NCBI GenBank assembly: GCA_905221605.1
Contig: CAJNDS010002079.1
Location: 1,762,001 to 1,826,000 of the forward strand
Length of the DNA: 64,000 nt
Reading direction: 5' to 3'
Origin: Symbiodinium natans
Taxonomy: Eukaryota > Sar > Dinophyceae > Suessiales > Symbiodiniaceae
Positions within the stretch are counted from its first letter, which is position 1, and each line of letters starts with the position of its first letter. The position numbers and the translations under genes were made by a program. This document shows, in pieces, positions 11,433-22,990 of this stretch. The notes below the pieces were generated by a model that worked only from the letters and a program-made list of their open reading frames with translations, was not told the origin of the DNA and searched no databases.

Positions 11433-11603
11433 GTTTAGGGGTTTTAGGGGTTTGGGGAACTCAGTTGGGTGATTTTGGGAGTTTAGTTTGGGGTTTTGGG
11501 GTTTAGGGGGCTTGGGGGTTTAGCAGCTTACTTTGGGGGTTTTGGGGTTCTTGGTTTTTTGTTTTTTTTGGGATTTTGGGGGTTTGGGTGTTTCGGTCCC
11601 CAG

Positions 11604-13616
11604 TGCCCTGCGTGGTCAGACAAATGAAGGCCGTAAAGAAGTCCTAGAATCAGATCACGGCAGATACAAGAAGACGGTACGAAGTTTTTTTTGTTTGGGT
11701 GTTTCCGAAATTCGGGGTAGCTTGGTGTGATCCTTATGAGAAGGGAAGCCGACTATTTGGGGGTTTAAATTAGGGGTCCTCCTTGTTTTCGGAGACCGTC
11801 AATATGTGCCTTCGTGAGTCGACCCGCCTCTTGGACCAACTTTTCGGAAGCCCGCATCCGTTTGGTGGTGGAGTGGTGGAGTGGTGGTGGTGGAGGCGGT
11901 GGTGATGGTGGTCCTGAGAACCTCCACATCGCAAGTGTTTTGTAGTGTTTATGGTTTAGGGTACGGCACATTTTGGGCGCCGCTCTCGTCGCAGGTTTAG
12001 GTTTGAGGGAATTTGGGCTTACAAGGGGACTTCGACGCCACACTTGGATCTAGAACCCAAAACTCTCGCCCTGAAGGGTGGGACGGTTTAGGGTTTAGGG
12101 TTTGTGATTAGGGTTAGGGTTTTATATCCTTGGGCAGCCCTAAAAACTGCAGATGTCCTACTTAGTGGCCCAGTTCTTCATAACTGCCGAACTCAAGTAA
12201 GGCCCTATAAACCCTAAACCCTAAACCCTAAACCCTAAACCCTAAACCCTAAACCCTAAACCCTATAAACCCTAAACCCTGAGTACCCGCGCTTTAAGCC
12301 CCTCAAAGGCCAAGCTGGCGCGTGCCGGAGCCACGATTTGGGCAGGAACGGCTTTTGTATCCCTAAACCCTAAACCCTAAACCCTAAACCCTAAACCCTA
12401 AACCCTAAACCCTAAACCCTAAACCCTCTCAAGACCAAAGGGCTGCCAAGCATGGAATCCCCCTGTGTAGTCTCTGCGCCTCAAGCCCCGCATGATTGAA
12501 CCTTGAACCCCTAAACCCCAGCTTTAAATCTCAAACCCCTAAGGGTCCACGTACCATATTTTCATATTCTTAAGGCCACTTGACTCTAAACCGTAAACCC
12601 TTTATAGGGCTACGGGGTTTAGAGGGTTTATAACGTTTACAAGCTTTAGGGTTTTGGGTTCTCAGACTATATGTTCGCATACTGGGGCACTTTAGGGCCC
12701 CCAAGCATCCCCATGTTAGGCGCACGGACCCTTAGGGTTACACCCAAGACCCGAAGCCCTACACCCTAAACCTAAATCCTAAACCCTAAACCCTAGACCT
12801 TAAACCCTAAACCCTAAACCCTAAGCCCTAAACCCTAAACCCTAAACCCTAAACCCTAAACCCTAAACCCTAAACCCTAAACCCTAAACCCTAAACCCTA
12901 AACCTTAAACCCTAGCCCTGAACCCTAAACCTTGAACATGGTAAGCCCTGGTGGCTTTCCCATGCCCTCTGGGTCCGAAAAATCTCGCAAACAAATGGAG
13001 AGGCGCCGCCTGTTAGCCAGACCCAATGGCGTCTGCCGACGTTTGCCGAGATGAGTGGCGACTACCCAGGCGCACCAGAGGTTTGGGGTTTAGGGTTTAG
13101 GGTTTGGGGTTTGGGGTTTGGAGTTTGGGGTTTAGATTTGAGAGGTGTCTACTTGGAACTTGGAACCCCTTTTGAGGTGTAGCAAGGTGGGTTATGGGGC
13201 TTTGAGAGGTGTCTACTTGGAAGCCCTTTAGACTTAGTAAGTAGGGTTAGCAAGGTAGGATATGGGAATAGCAATCGGGTTTCTAGGGGATTGCCAAGTC
13301 AAAAAGAGCTTCTAAACCCTAAACCCTAAGCCCTGCACACGTTGTCAATCTGCAACCACAGAATTGTCATGGGCCCCCAGTTCTTCGTTTGGCGTCCGGT
13401 TCTCTCAGAATATCAGGCTTTTAGTCTCAGGGTTTAGGACGTACCCTCGTATTCCTTCGAAGCCCTAAACCCTAAACCCTAAACCCTAAAAACTAAATCC
13501 TAAACCGCTAAACCGTAAACCCTACACTCCACGACCTGGCCCATGGCCTGAACGCCAGCTGTGGGTCAGGCTTCCTGCTGGTCGACTTAGGTGCGCCCTC
13601 GCAGATCGAGTCTTAG
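11604..13616 (+). CDS. Candidate multi-exon gene segment with stop
   Basis: Exons 11604-11676 (ALRGQTNEGRKEVLESDHG), 11774-11864 (LFSETVNMCLRESTRLLDQL), 12054-12085, 12153-12196 (MSYLVAQFFITAELK), 12309-12356, 12441-12464, 12946-13080 (45 open codons, QTQWRLPTFAEMSGDYPGAP), 13362-13398 and 13570-13616 (FLLVDLGAPSQIES, TAG). Phases agree from the first to 12464 and from 12946 to the end; the join 12464-12946 does not, so an exon is missing or a border is wrong. The intron 12465-12945 contains an interrupted family B hairpin. An opposing frame at 11765-12043 is mostly a CCA-repeat shadow. Confidence 0.5.
12359..12427. repeat. Pure CCCTAAA array
   Basis: Ten perfect units. Confidence 0.95.
12539..12737. 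mobile_element. Family B hairpin, interrupted by telomere-like DNA
   Basis: The left end TAAGGGTCCACGTACC and right end CACGGACCCTTAGGG match family B, but about 100 bases of GTAAACCC/GGGTTTAGAGG-type DNA separate the arms. Confidence 0.55.
12780..12930. repeat. Long CCCTAAA array with scattered variants
   Basis: Over twenty units, mostly perfect, directly upstream of the 12946 exon. Confidence 0.95.
13141..13308. mobile_element. Family E element (CTTGGAAGCCCTTTNGACTTAG), copy 1
   Basis: Two partial left units (GTGTCTACTTGGAA...) then AGACTTAGTAAGTAGGGTTAGCAAGG; the right end is TTGCCAAGTCAAAAAGAGCTTC. Copies are at 17118-17226 and 50828-51106, with a fragment at 19385-19415. Confidence 0.65.
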
Positions 13617-13823
13617 CTCACAGTTTAGGGTTTAGGGTTTAGGGTTTAGTTGTTTAGGGTTTAGGGTTGAGGGCCTGGAGCAAACAACAGGCAACGAGAT
13701 ACCCAACTAAGGAGCGCTTTCCTAGACATGGGAGTTTCGGGTACAGTGCACAAAACGCCTAAAACATTCAACCACTTGACCCCACTCGTTGTTTATTTGT
13801 TATGTGTTACTTGTGGTTTAGGA

Positions 13824-13927
13824 CTTGGGATGTTCTTATACTAGCAGCCCTGAATAGGGACTGCAGTAATCCCCCCCCCCATTAGAATCACTATACAGGA
13901 TTGTTAGTATAGGGGGATCATCCCAAG
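13824..13927. mobile_element. Family A hairpin element, copy 3
   Basis: CTTGGGATGTTC...ACTAGCAGCCCTGAATAGGGA with right arm TTGTTAGTATAGGGGGATCATCCCAAG. Confidence 0.8.
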
Positions 13928-14084
13928 GTTCAGGACTACCCATAAGAGCCCAGTAGATTCCCCCTCAATCGACTCCCGCACACAAGTACTCCCTATTCCT
14001 GGGATTTCGGGTTTCGGTGTTTAGGGTTTAGTGTTGAGGGTTTTTATGAAACTCAAAATCTCAACCATCTATTTCTCGCTTCAG

Positions 14085-14118
14085 CTACAGTACTTAGACC
14101 TTCGGTGTAGCTTACTAA
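14085..14118 (+). CDS. Short candidate exon, LRR-like motif
   Basis: It follows CTATTTCTCGCTTCAG and reads LQYLDLRCSLL, then GT. The LxxLDLxxxxL spacing resembles a leucine-rich-repeat strand, but one match of 11 residues is weak evidence. Confidence 0.3.
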
Positions 14119-14434
14119 GTACCACAGAAACCCCAAACTTATACAAGCTATAAACCCCAACCCTTGTTTATGCATGGGTGATGGGTAGTGGTAGCCGGTG
14201 TTACAAGCAGGGTAACCAGTGTTACAGCTTCACATTCGCACTTTGTTTGGGGTTCTTGCTCTTAAAGCCCTACCTATTGCGACCCCATGAGCCATCAAGT
14301 ATGCTGCTTGAACACTGTTCTAAACCCTAAACCCTAAACCCTAAACCCTAAACCCTAAACCCTAAACCCTGCACCCCAAACCCCAAGCCTTCGGTACTTG
14401 GCGCGGCGGCCCTAACTTCCCCGACGTCTCTTTC

Positions 14435-14532
14435 CCTAAGGATCCATGTATCTATAAAGTCTAGGTATACTTGGGCCCTGAAGCTACTGTATAAGAAACC
14501 CCTTGAGGCCCAAGTATATACTGCGTATGCAC
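14435..14532. mobile_element. Family B hairpin, copy
   Basis: CCTAAGGATCCATGTA...TATACTTGGGCCCTGAAGCTAC...GAGGCCCAAGTATATA; the right end decays into CCCTAAACC. Confidence 0.7.
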
Positions 14533-14645
14533 CCTAAACCCTAAACCCTAAATCCTAGATCCTAAACCCTAAACCCTAAACCCTAAATCCTAAACCCTAA
14601 ACCCTAAACCCTAAACCCTAAACCCTAAGCAGTTTGCATTGCAAG

Positions 14646-16033
14646 GAAGGCATGCGGCTAAGCACCAACCAGACTGCGGGCGGCTTCGAGACCTTGCGAA
14701 CCTACCGGTCGCGTGATGGCCAGAGACTCAGGGAATCGAGGGCTTAGAAGGCTTAGAGGGCTTAGAGGGCTTAGAGGGCTTAGAGGGCTTTGGGTTCAGG
14801 GTTTAGGGTTTAGCCCTCAACCCTCAACCCTAAACCCGAAGCCCGAAACCCTAAACCCTAAACCCTTGAGGTTGTGGATTGAGTGCTCAGAGGTACCCAG
14901 ATACCCCGAAACCCTAAACTTATCGGGTCCTTAAGGGAGGGGGCTTCATGCGGGGTTGGTGCTTAGGGAAGATTAGGCGGCCTTTGGGAGTATTAGGGAA
15001 GCTTGGGTTAGGGTTATATACCCCCGCCCCCCCGCTTCCCTTACGGACACTATAATCAACCCTCAACCCGACCCACAAAGCCAAGGGATGTTCCCACCGA
15101 GGGCCACAACCCTACACAAAGATAGGATGCTGGGTAGCGACTGTGTTCCCTAGGGTTTAGGGCGTAGGGTTTAGGGTGGTTCAGGGTTTCGGGTTGCGGT
15201 GAAGTTCATTGTTGAAACAGGGAGCGAGTGAGGGCGACAATCTTGCTGGCAAGACATCCCATGACTCCGAACGCAGTAAACCCTGTACAACCCGAAAAAA
15301 ACACTATACTACCCGAATAGTCTACCCTTTACAACCCTATCTGACCTTATACAACCCCTAAGGGTCCATGTCCTATAGAGTACATATTAGGGTCCTAAAG
15401 CTACCATCTGGGAGCCTTTAAGCCCCAAGTATATACTATATGGGTACATGGACCCTTAGGGCAACCCTACAGAACCCTAAACCCTAAACCCTAAACCCTA
15501 AACCCTAAACCCTAAACCCCACGGAGCCTTTGGCAAGGTATTGCGTGGCACCCAGTGCGGGAGGAAAGGAGTCGCATCCATTGCGACGCAGGCGCGCGCA
15601 TCGTTGAGTTTTCAAACAATATAAACCCTAAGCCTTATAAGCCCTAAACCCTAAGCCCTAAACCCTTTCCCTAAACCCTAAACCCTAAACCCGAATTCAA
15701 CCCCAAGCCCTAAACCCTTAGCGTTTTCGGAGGCTTGAAAGACCCAGGCGGGGTGCATGTGCTCTCTGGTTCCGGGTTCAGGCACCGCAAGCATTGCGTT
15801 TTTTTCATGCACCGCAAAGGCAAAACAGTTGTTCATTTTATCATTTTATAATGTATGTATATGTAATTATATATATATATATATGGTCAGAGTACTCGGA
15901 CGCTCTGGGTGTAGGTTTGGGGTTTAGGGTTTAGGGTCTAGGGGTAAGTACTCGAAACAGTACCGGCTTTTCCCTGGCTTCTGAATATGTAGGCTACCCT
16001 CTCGGGATGGCGCATGGCTTTATCATGTGCTAG
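14646..16033 (+). CDS. Candidate five-exon gene segment with stop
   Basis: Exons 14646-14707 (MRLSTNQTAGGFETLRTY), 15221-15275 (RVRATILLARHPMTPNA), 15538-15602 (VLRGTQCGRKGVASIATQ), 15742-15827 (RRGACALWFRVQAPQALRF) and 15993-16033 (SYPLGMAHGFIMC, TAG). All four junctions agree in phase. The second intron holds a complete family B hairpin plus an array. Alternative: the last exon read in phase 0 runs to TGA at 16065 (ATLSGWRMALSCARKQAF). Family unknown; the start is missing. Confidence 0.5.
15358..15460. mobile_element. Family B hairpin, complete copy
   Basis: CCTAAGGGTCCATG... and ...TACATGGACCCTTAGG arms, with inner arms AGTACATATTAGGGTCCTAAAGCTACC / CTTTAAGCCCCAAGTATATACT. It lies within the inferred intron 15276-15537. 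Confidence 0.85.
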
Positions 16034-16139
16034 AAAGCAAGCTTTTCAGAGACCCCCGTTCCCCTGAACTATGCAACAGCCCTCCAAGATCTTATGTGGG
16101 ATCCCGAAGGCTAAGCCCTACTCCCTAACCCCTAACCCC

Positions 16140-16208
16140 TAACCCCTAAACCCTAAACCCTAAACCCTAAACCCTAAACCCTAAACCCTAAACCCTAAAC
16201 CCTAAACC
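16140..16208. repeat. CCCTAAA array
   Basis: About nine pure units after CCCTAACC variants. Confidence 0.95.
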
Positions 16209-16256
16209 CCAAACAACCTCGAATTTAGGTTTTGGCAGCCCCAAGGCCTGAAACCA

Positions 16257-17952
16257 ATGGTTTTCTTGCCGCTTGCAATCCACGGTTGAGGACTTTCGGG
16301 TGTAGGGTCTGCAGGGTTTACAGGGTTTGTAGGGTTTGTAGGGTTTGTAGGGTTTGTAGGGTTTGTAGGGTTTGTAGGATGTTCCGGGGTTTGGGTTTAT
16401 AGGGTTTAGGTTTCCAGCAGGCTCTTGCTTGAAAGAAGAAAGCAGCTTAGCTCCTCACCCAAAGTTTGACCTGTACTTGGAGGTTCAGGATACTTACTAA
16501 CCCAACTATAACTTCTAAGTCATAACCCTCTTAGGGTACTCAAGAGTCTTATACGTCGGTTAGAACTACACCTATAATTGGGCTGTACGCACCCTCAACC
16601 CGGTGCCAAGTCGGGTGCAGGTGGTTTTGGTTATAGGGTTTGGGGTTTAGTTACTTCTCGCAAAAAAGAAAACACCTTTGCCTGAAACCTTATTGCACGC
16701 AACCCCTGAAGGGACATCTCCTTCACGGGTGTACTGTGTAGGGTTTAAGTCTTACTGCAACAAAAAGCCCGAATTAAACCCTATAACCCTAAGCCCTAAA
16801 CCCTAAAACGTAGTCACTAACGTCTTCGTGCAACTAGACAAGGCCCTAAGTACACCCTCCCGGAAGGCGTGTCCAGTCAACACGGCGGATGGCCTGAAGA
16901 GACGCGTTATGCCCTCTTGGCTGGGATTGCACGGAGGAGTTTATGGGGGTGGAAGTTTTAGCCGCCCTAAAGCCCTTTAATCTCTTGACCTCTAGACCCG
17001 CAGTTCCCAAGCGAATGACACCAGAGTGAAGGACCTAAGCCCTGACCCGAAGCCCGAAACCCTAAAGCCTAAACCCTAAACACTTAGGCACCCTGCGTGC
17101 AAAGCCCCTTGCTGGAAGCCCTGTTGACTTAGTACGTAGGGTTCGGCAGTTGGGTTATGGGGATCATGATAGGGTTTCGAGGGGATGCTAAGTGGACTTG
17201 CTAAGTCAGAAGAGCTTCCAAGTGGGGGTTTACGAAAATGAGGGACCCCTTAATTTACAGATCCCAAATAGGAGGGTTCCTTCATACTAAGGACCCCAAG
17301 AAGGTACCCCAAATTTAGAGAGAACAAGGGACCCTTAGTAGGATTCCTTCATACTAAGGACCCCAGTAAGGTACCCCGAATTTCGGAAACCCCCCAAGCG
17401 GCCAAGGTCCTGATTGAGCTACAGAGTCGATGTTCAGGCGCTCCGGCGGCATCGGAGGGTTGTTTGGGGGTTTCGACCCTAAACCCTAAACCCTAAACCC
17501 TAAACCCTAAACCCTAAACCCTAAACCCTAAACCCTAAACCCTAAACCCTAAACCCGGGTTTGCCCATTACGCTGGTTTTGGGGGGTTTGTAGGATGTGG
17601 TGGGTTTGGGGGGCTGAGGGCTTGTTAGGGTAAAGGGAGCTTGGGAGGTTTGGGGGGGTTTTGGTCTGGGGGGGGGCTTGGGGACCCCAAACCCTAAACC
17701 CCAAACCCTACTAAAACTCCAAACCCTACATCCCTACATCCCAAACCCAAAACCCCAAACCTCAAACCCACTCAAACCCACTCAACCCCAAACCCTAAGC
17801 CCTAAACCTCCAACCCTAAGCCCGAAACCCTAAACCCTAAACCCTAAACCCTAAGCCCCGAACATGAGTTTGCGCGAGGTGTGCACCAGGGGACTTTCGC
17901 CTTGGCCGAGTGGGAAGTCATGGGAGCGCCAGCGATGGATATGGCAGCTTGA
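16257..17952 (+). CDS. Candidate complete gene, six exons, about 100 aa
   Basis: ATG at 16257 lies 20 bases after GTTTTGGCAG, a possible trans-splice acceptor. Exons: 16257-16284 (MVFLPLAIH), 16436-16463, 16712-16728, 16843-16938 (PKYTLPEGVSSQHGGWPEE then TRYALLAGIAR), 17399-17458 (AKVLIELQSRCSGAPAASE) and 17879-17952 (GVHQGTFALAEWEVMGAP, TGA at 17950). All five junctions keep phase and borders are GT-AG, which makes this one of the best models here. The introns carry in turn a TTTGTAGGG array, a family C hairpin, telomeric DNA, and a family E + D pair whose right end abuts the acceptor at 17398. No family recognised. Confidence 0.58.
16315..16378. repeat. 9-base array TTTGTAGGG
   Basis: About seven tandem nonamers derived from TTTAGGG. 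Confidence 0.9.
16475..16610. mobile_element. Family C hairpin (CTTGGAGGTTCAGG ends), copy 1
   Basis: ACTTGGAGGTTCAGGATACTTACTAACCCAACTATAAC...; the right arm AATTGGGCTGTACGCACCCTCAACC is diverged. It lies in the inferred intron 16464-16711. Confidence 0.7.
17118..17397. mobile_element. Adjacent family E and family D elements in one inferred intron
   Basis: 17118-17226: AAGCCCTGTTGACTTAGTACG ... GCTAAGTCAGAAGAGCTTCC (family E). 17222-17397: GGGGGTTTACGAAAATGAGG ... CGAATTTCGGAAACCCCCCAAG (family D), whose last AG is the acceptor used by the 17399 exon. The D element contains a 43-base internal duplication around TTCATACTAAGGACCCC. Confidence 0.65.
17476..17556. repeat. Pure CCCTAAA array
   Basis: About twelve units. 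Confidence 0.95.
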
Positions 17953-18457
17953 GCTGAGGATTTAAGGTTGCTGGATTGGGGTTTAGGGTTTAGGGTTTAG
18001 GGTTTAGGGTTTAGGGTTTGGGGTTTGGGGTTTAGGGTGTAGGGTTCAGGGTAGAGGGTTCAGGGTTCAGGGTTTAGGGTTTGAGGTTTTGGGTTTGAGG
18101 TTTGGGGTTTGGGGCTTAGGGTTTGGGGTTGAGGGGTTAGGCCCGGCAAGCGTACAATTGGGTTATAAGTACCCCGGACCTCCAAGCAAAGGCCAAATCC
18201 AAGGCTAAGGCAGCCACGCAGAGACCCCAAACCCTAAACCCTAAACCCTAAACCCTAAACCCTAAACCCTAAAACCCCAAACCCTAAACAAGTGTCGCCA
18301 TGTCTGTCTGTGACACCTGCGCACACACACGTCGGACGTTTCCCTTCGAGTGGCCGCCTGGAACTCTTGCTCATAGGGCGGGTTTAGGGTTTAGGGTTTA
18401 GGGTTTAGGGTTTCGGGTTCAGGGTTTAGGGTTTAGGGTTTAGGGTTTAGGGCACAG

Positions 18458-19651
18458 TCCCCTTCGGCCCATTCCATGCCAACATGGGAAAAGCACTTGC
18501 TGCTCAGTTTTTTGTTTCAAATGGGGGTTTCCGAAATTGGGGGTACCGTTTCCGAAATATGGGGTACCTTATTGGGGGGAATCCTATTTTTTGGAGTCCG
18601 CATTAGGGATCCCTTATTCTCGTAAACCCCCATAATCCTCTGTAGCAACACCGCACACATTTGCAACACTCAGTTGTTCCTTCGGTTCGAAACACACCCT
18701 TTGGTCTTGCTTAAGCAAAGCTAAAGCAAAAGGACTATGAGTCCCGGGTTTGTGCAAAGGGTGAACCCCCCCTTTTCGGACTGGTCTTCTATATCCGCTC
18801 GAAATTGTCCTAAACTCTGCAACCCGTGAGCCCCAAGCCCTAAAAAATCCTTAAGCCCTAAACCCTACACCCTGAAGCCAAGGTAGCACGTCTCTGGCGT
18901 TCCTGGCCGCAGTGTGAGGATTTGGGGTGGCGCGGAAGAATTGGATTTGGGGCTTGGGGAGTAGGGTTTAGGATGTAGGGCTAGGGAGGCTGAACCTGAT
19001 AAGGCAGGGTGGGAAGCTTATGGGGTTTAGGGTCTCTTGGGTTTGCGTAGAACTAGAAGGGTCCTCGACTGGGTTATAGCAAGGGTGCCCTTCCTTGCAA
19101 TCTGCCGAAGATTCCTGACCTCCCCTCCCCCAGGCTCTGCAATCTAAACCTTTTTCCAGTTCCTAAATAAGGGATTAGAGGACTGGCCACCTTAAAAAGA
19201 AACTACACTGTCCTTATTTCAAAGTTTCTATTTGTTTAGGCGATGATGCGGTACGCCTATATACGATGCCGGTACAGCCCCCACCCTACCACTGGTTTCC
19301 TCCCATGTGGTTGGGGTGGTAGGGGTTTCTTATCGGGCTTCTAGGCAATAAACCCTAAACCCTAAACCCTGAACCCTAAACCGTGACTTACTAAGTCCAA
19401 AGAGCCTCCAAGTATGGCTTTGGGGTAGAACCCGAAAACAAGAACTGGCAGTTGCCCAACCCCTAAGCCCCTAGACCGAACCCCTAAAACCCTAACCCCT
19501 AAACCCTAAACCCTAAACCCTAAATAACCCTAAACCCACCAGGGATACCTTTCATTGGGGGATTCGAAATTGTGGCCCTGCAGGTGTGTCGGGTTTAGGA
19601 CCTTTCCAGCTCAAATTGTGGTGCCATCTGCGCCAGCAACAAAGCACATAA
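18458..19651 (+). CDS. Candidate eight-exon gene segment with stop
   Basis: Exons 18458-18506 (SPSAHSMPTWEKHLLL), 18646-18672, 18716-18747 (KLKQKDYESR), 18883-18911 (VARLWRSWP), 19051-19072, 19134-19158 (after GACCTCCCCTCCCCCAG), 19240-19271 (DDAVRLYTMP) and 19610-19651 (LKLWCHLRQQQST, TAA at 19649). Every junction agrees in phase. The exons are short (22-49 bases) and one intron would be only 43 bases, so some borders may be wrong. The intron after 18506 is a family D hairpin. Start not seen; product unknown. Confidence 0.48.
18517..18642. mobile_element. Family D hairpin (GGGGGTTTCCGAAAT ends)
   Basis: ATGGGGGTTTCCGAAATTGGGGGTACC is repeated directly as GTTTCCGAAATATGGGGTACC, with right arm GAATCCTA...CGTAAACCCCCAT. 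It fills most of the inferred intron 18507-18645. Confidence 0.7.
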
Positions 19652-19699
19652 GTTACAGCGGATAAACCCTTTTTATCAACTCTATAATCCCAAGCATGT

Positions 19700-19770
19700 G
19701 TGTCAATATGTGTATATATATATACATAAACATATATATATATGCCACAAACATATATATATATATATGC
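19700..19770. repeat. TA-rich microsatellite
   Basis: TATATATATACATAAACATATATATATG... degenerate. Translated frames here (IYIYV) are repeat products. Confidence 0.9.
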
Positions 19771-20154
19771 CTTGTCAACCTTCACCCTTGTAAACTGCAC
19801 CGCTCGGGCAACAAGAAAGGGTTCCAGGACTGTCTGGGATATCATTTTCATGAGAACCCTACAATCCCTATAGAGCTCAAAGCCCTAGCACCCATAAACC
19901 CTATAAGCACTACAAAAACCATAAACCCAATACGCTCTATAGACCCTATAAACCCTGCAAGCCCTGTAAGCTCCATAAGTCTAAACCCCCCAAGAAGACT
20001 TAGACCCTCAGTACAAAGCCCTAAACCCTAAACCACCCTAGACCCTAAACCCTAAACCCTAACCCTAAACCCTAAACCACCCTAGACCCTAAACCCTAAA
20101 CCCTAAACCACCCTAAACCCTAAACCCTAAACCCTAAACCCTAAACGCATTGAG

Positions 20155-22707
20155 GCCCTGCTTCGAGTTCATGGACCTTGAGCAAGCGAAAGCGAAATGC
20201 CTGGCTCAAGCCTCGGCGACATCTCCCGAAACCCTAAACCCTAAACCCTAAACCCTAAACCCTAAACCCTAAACCCTAAACCCTAAACCCTAAACCCTAA
20301 ACCCCTTAACTATAAACCCAAAACCCTCAGCCCTCCGGGGTTTCAGGGTTTGGGGTTTCGGGTTTAGGGTTTAGGGTTTAGGGTTCAGGGTTTAGGGTTT
20401 AGGGCTTAGGGCCCTAAACAACCCCTAAACCCGAAACCCTAGAAACCCCATTTAAGCCCCTCAACCCTCCTAAACCCCACAAGCCCCAATAAGCCCGTAA
20501 AATGCTGGCAGGCTCGAAGCCCCGAAGCCTTTTTGAGGTGTAGGGCCCGTTGTAGTGGTTCAGAGCCTTCTGCGCATGTTGCGGCCATGGGTCAAAGTCT
20601 TTAGGGGTTAGGGTTTAGTAGGGTTTAGGGTTTAGGGTTTCGGGATTAGGGTTGATATTTAGGGAGGTCCTTGCGGGAAGGTCTAGGAACTGCCGGAGGT
20701 TGGAGTGTTGGGACAAATTGACCCCCAATCCCTCATCCTTAACCCTAAACCTCTAAACCCTCAACACTAAACCCCTGTCACCCCCTCCCCCCCCCCCACC
20801 CCCAACCCCCCAACACCCTAAACTCTAATCTCCCAAGCCCTCAACCCCAAACGCTAAACCCGAAACCCGAAACCCTAAGCCCTTCCTGTTGAAGGTAGTT
20901 GCTGAGCTTAATTCTTTCGGAGGCCCCATCCTCCATTCCCATGTAGAGGACGTGGAAGCCGCCCCCCCCTCCCCCCCCCAAAAAAAAAAAGAAGCAAAAA
21001 CCATCCAACACGCCGCCAGGGTCGGCGGACCCTAAACCCTAAACCCTAAGCCCTATACCCTCAACCCTAAACCGTAAACCTCCTCCACGCCTCCCAGGCT
21101 GACGAGGCATGTGATGGCTTCTCCTTCTCCGCCGCCGCGATGTCTGGCGGACGTGGGAGCGGCTGCACCTCGGATCACCGGGAAAGTTCGAAAGTTCACT
21201 CTCCCCTACACGTACCCCGGGTTAGGGTTTAGAGGGTCTAGGGTTTAGGGTTTAAAAGTTTAGGGTTTAGGGTTTAGGGTTTAGGGTTTAGGGTTTAGGG
21301 TCTTACGTCATCTTCAACCCAAGGGTATGGAAGGTTTGGGGCTTGGGGTATGATCAGAGCTGAGGGTTCTAAGCTCGAGGCCCTGTGAGCTCTGAACCTT
21401 TTGAGCTAAACCTTTTACCTTAGGGTTTAGGGTTTAGGGTTTAGGGTTTAGGGTTTAGGGTTTAGGGTTTAGGCTAAATCCTAAACCCCTTCAAGAGGTC
21501 TCTTGGAGTAGCTGTCACGTGTCGTTCAGGAGGTCTTTGAGGCCCTCATGAGATAGAGGCTGAGAGGTGTAGAGGGGGGTTTAGGATTTTGGGGTTTAGG
21601 GTTTAGGGTTTGGGGTACCAAACAAGCCCAGCAAGCCCTACGTACCCAACAAAGCCCAGTTCAGCCGACAAGCCCAACAGACCCAAGAGACCCTGAACTC
21701 TAAACTTCCCCAGCCTACACTTCGTAAGCCTATACTTAGCAGCTGAATGAGTACACTTTACACTTTTGGGGATACGACAATCTCCTATAGAATTGAAAGT
21801 GTGCACTTTTTGCGGGGCTTATGTCTCAACCCTAAACCCCAAAGCCTGAATACAAAACCCTCAGTCGCCTAAAGCGAGGCTTTAAGACGTACTGTGCCCC
21901 CATGATCGGTGGTGATGGGGACGCCCGCCCTATGGCCGATGAGAACTCCACCGCTCTTTGGCTGGACTTTGCATTGTTTAGGGTTTTGGGTTTATAGGGT
22001 TTCCAGGTTCAGGGTTGTAGGGTCTGGGGCTTAGGGCTTGGGGCTTAGGGCTTAGGGCTTGGGGCTTAGGGCTTAGGGCTTAGGGCTTAGGGCTTGGGGC
22101 TCGGGGCTTAGGGCTTGGGGCTTCGGGCTTTGGGCTTAGGGCTTAGGGTCCCGAGAGCACATTCATGGCGGGAACCCTAAACCCTAAACTCTGGGGTTTA
22201 GGGCCAAGCCGGCCCAGGAACGTCCGACGTCGACGTGGTATGTGCCTTTTGGCCGGGGGAGCCACGGAACTCCGGTCGGCACTTCAGGTGTCGGTTCGTT
22301 CAAAAATCCTCAAGCAGGTGTAGCGGGACCCGATGAGACGGAAGACTCAACAAACAGTTTGGGGGTTAGGGTTTAGATTCTCAGGGTGTAGGTTTCAGGA
22401 TTTCCAAGTCCCTAGGGAGGCTCCATCAGATTACGAAGATCGGATCTATGCAGGACCCACAATATTCCGTACATCAGGCGTTCTTCACACCCCTTCAAAT
22501 AACAGGTGGGGGGGAGACAGGGTGTAAGGGTGTCAAGGCCCTATAAACGTAAACCCCAAAATCCTCAACCTAAACCCTATGCACACAGTAAAATTCTTTA
22601 AACCCTCAACCTTGAGCTATCTAAGCTCCAACAAGCCTCCTATACCCGAGGCCCGAAAAGCACTAATCCTTGAACTCACACCCTGCACCCTGAGCCCTGA
22701 AACCTGA
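20155..22707 (+). CDS. Candidate multi-exon gene(s), about ten exons
   Basis: Exons in order: 20155-about 20227 (CFEFMDLEQAKAKCLAQAS), 20564-20596 (SLLRMLRPWVK), 20895-21020 (VVAELNSFGGPILHSHVEDV), 21098-21220 (41 open codons, FSFSAAAMSGGRGSGCTSD), 21496-21532, a possible 10-base exon 21714-21723, 21865-21975 (APMIGGDGDARPMADENST), 22218-22237, 22288-22356 (VGSFKNPQAGVAGPDETED), 22416-22505 and a last exon from 22617. Phases agree from 20564 to 22356. In 22416-22505 two frames are open (RRLHQITKIGSMQDPQYSV or APSDYEDRIYAGPTIFRTS); the second reaches TGA at 22705. The last exon is therefore uncertain. The exon at 20895 contains a C17/A10 tract. Confidence 0.48.
20230..20305. repeat. CCCTAAA array
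   Basis: Eleven perfect units. Confidence 0.95.
22020..22150. repeat. TTAGGGC (GGGCTTA) array
   Basis: About eighteen units of a T-to-C variant heptamer, locally homogeneous, with a few GGGCTTG. Confidence 0.9.
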
Positions 22708-22789
22708 CTTTATCAACCCTAAACCCTAAACCCTGCACCCTATAAACCCGAAACCCCAAACCCCTTTAGACCCGATAAACCCCAAACCC

Positions 22790-22990
22790 TAAACCCGAAA
22801 CCCTAAACCCTAAACCCTAAACCCCAAACCCCAAACCCTAAACCCTAAACCCTAAAACCCTAAACCCCACACCCTAAACGCTAAACCCCAAACCCTAAAC
22901 CCTAAAACCCTAAACCCCAAACCCCAAACGCCAAACCTTAAACCCTAAACCCCAAACCCCAAACCCCAAACCCTAAACCCTACCCCCCAA
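22790..22990. repeat. Mixed CCCTAAA / CCCCAAA array
   Basis: Over twenty-five units alternating between the canonical and the TTTGGGG variant on the C-rich strand. Confidence 0.93.

Noticed and set aside
22318-22337. A 20-base intron that would join 22317 and 22338 in phase
   Set aside because: Too short to splice; the unspliced frame is open and more natural. Similar 10-17 base introns at 40745, 15769, 24174 and 58646 were dropped for the same reason.
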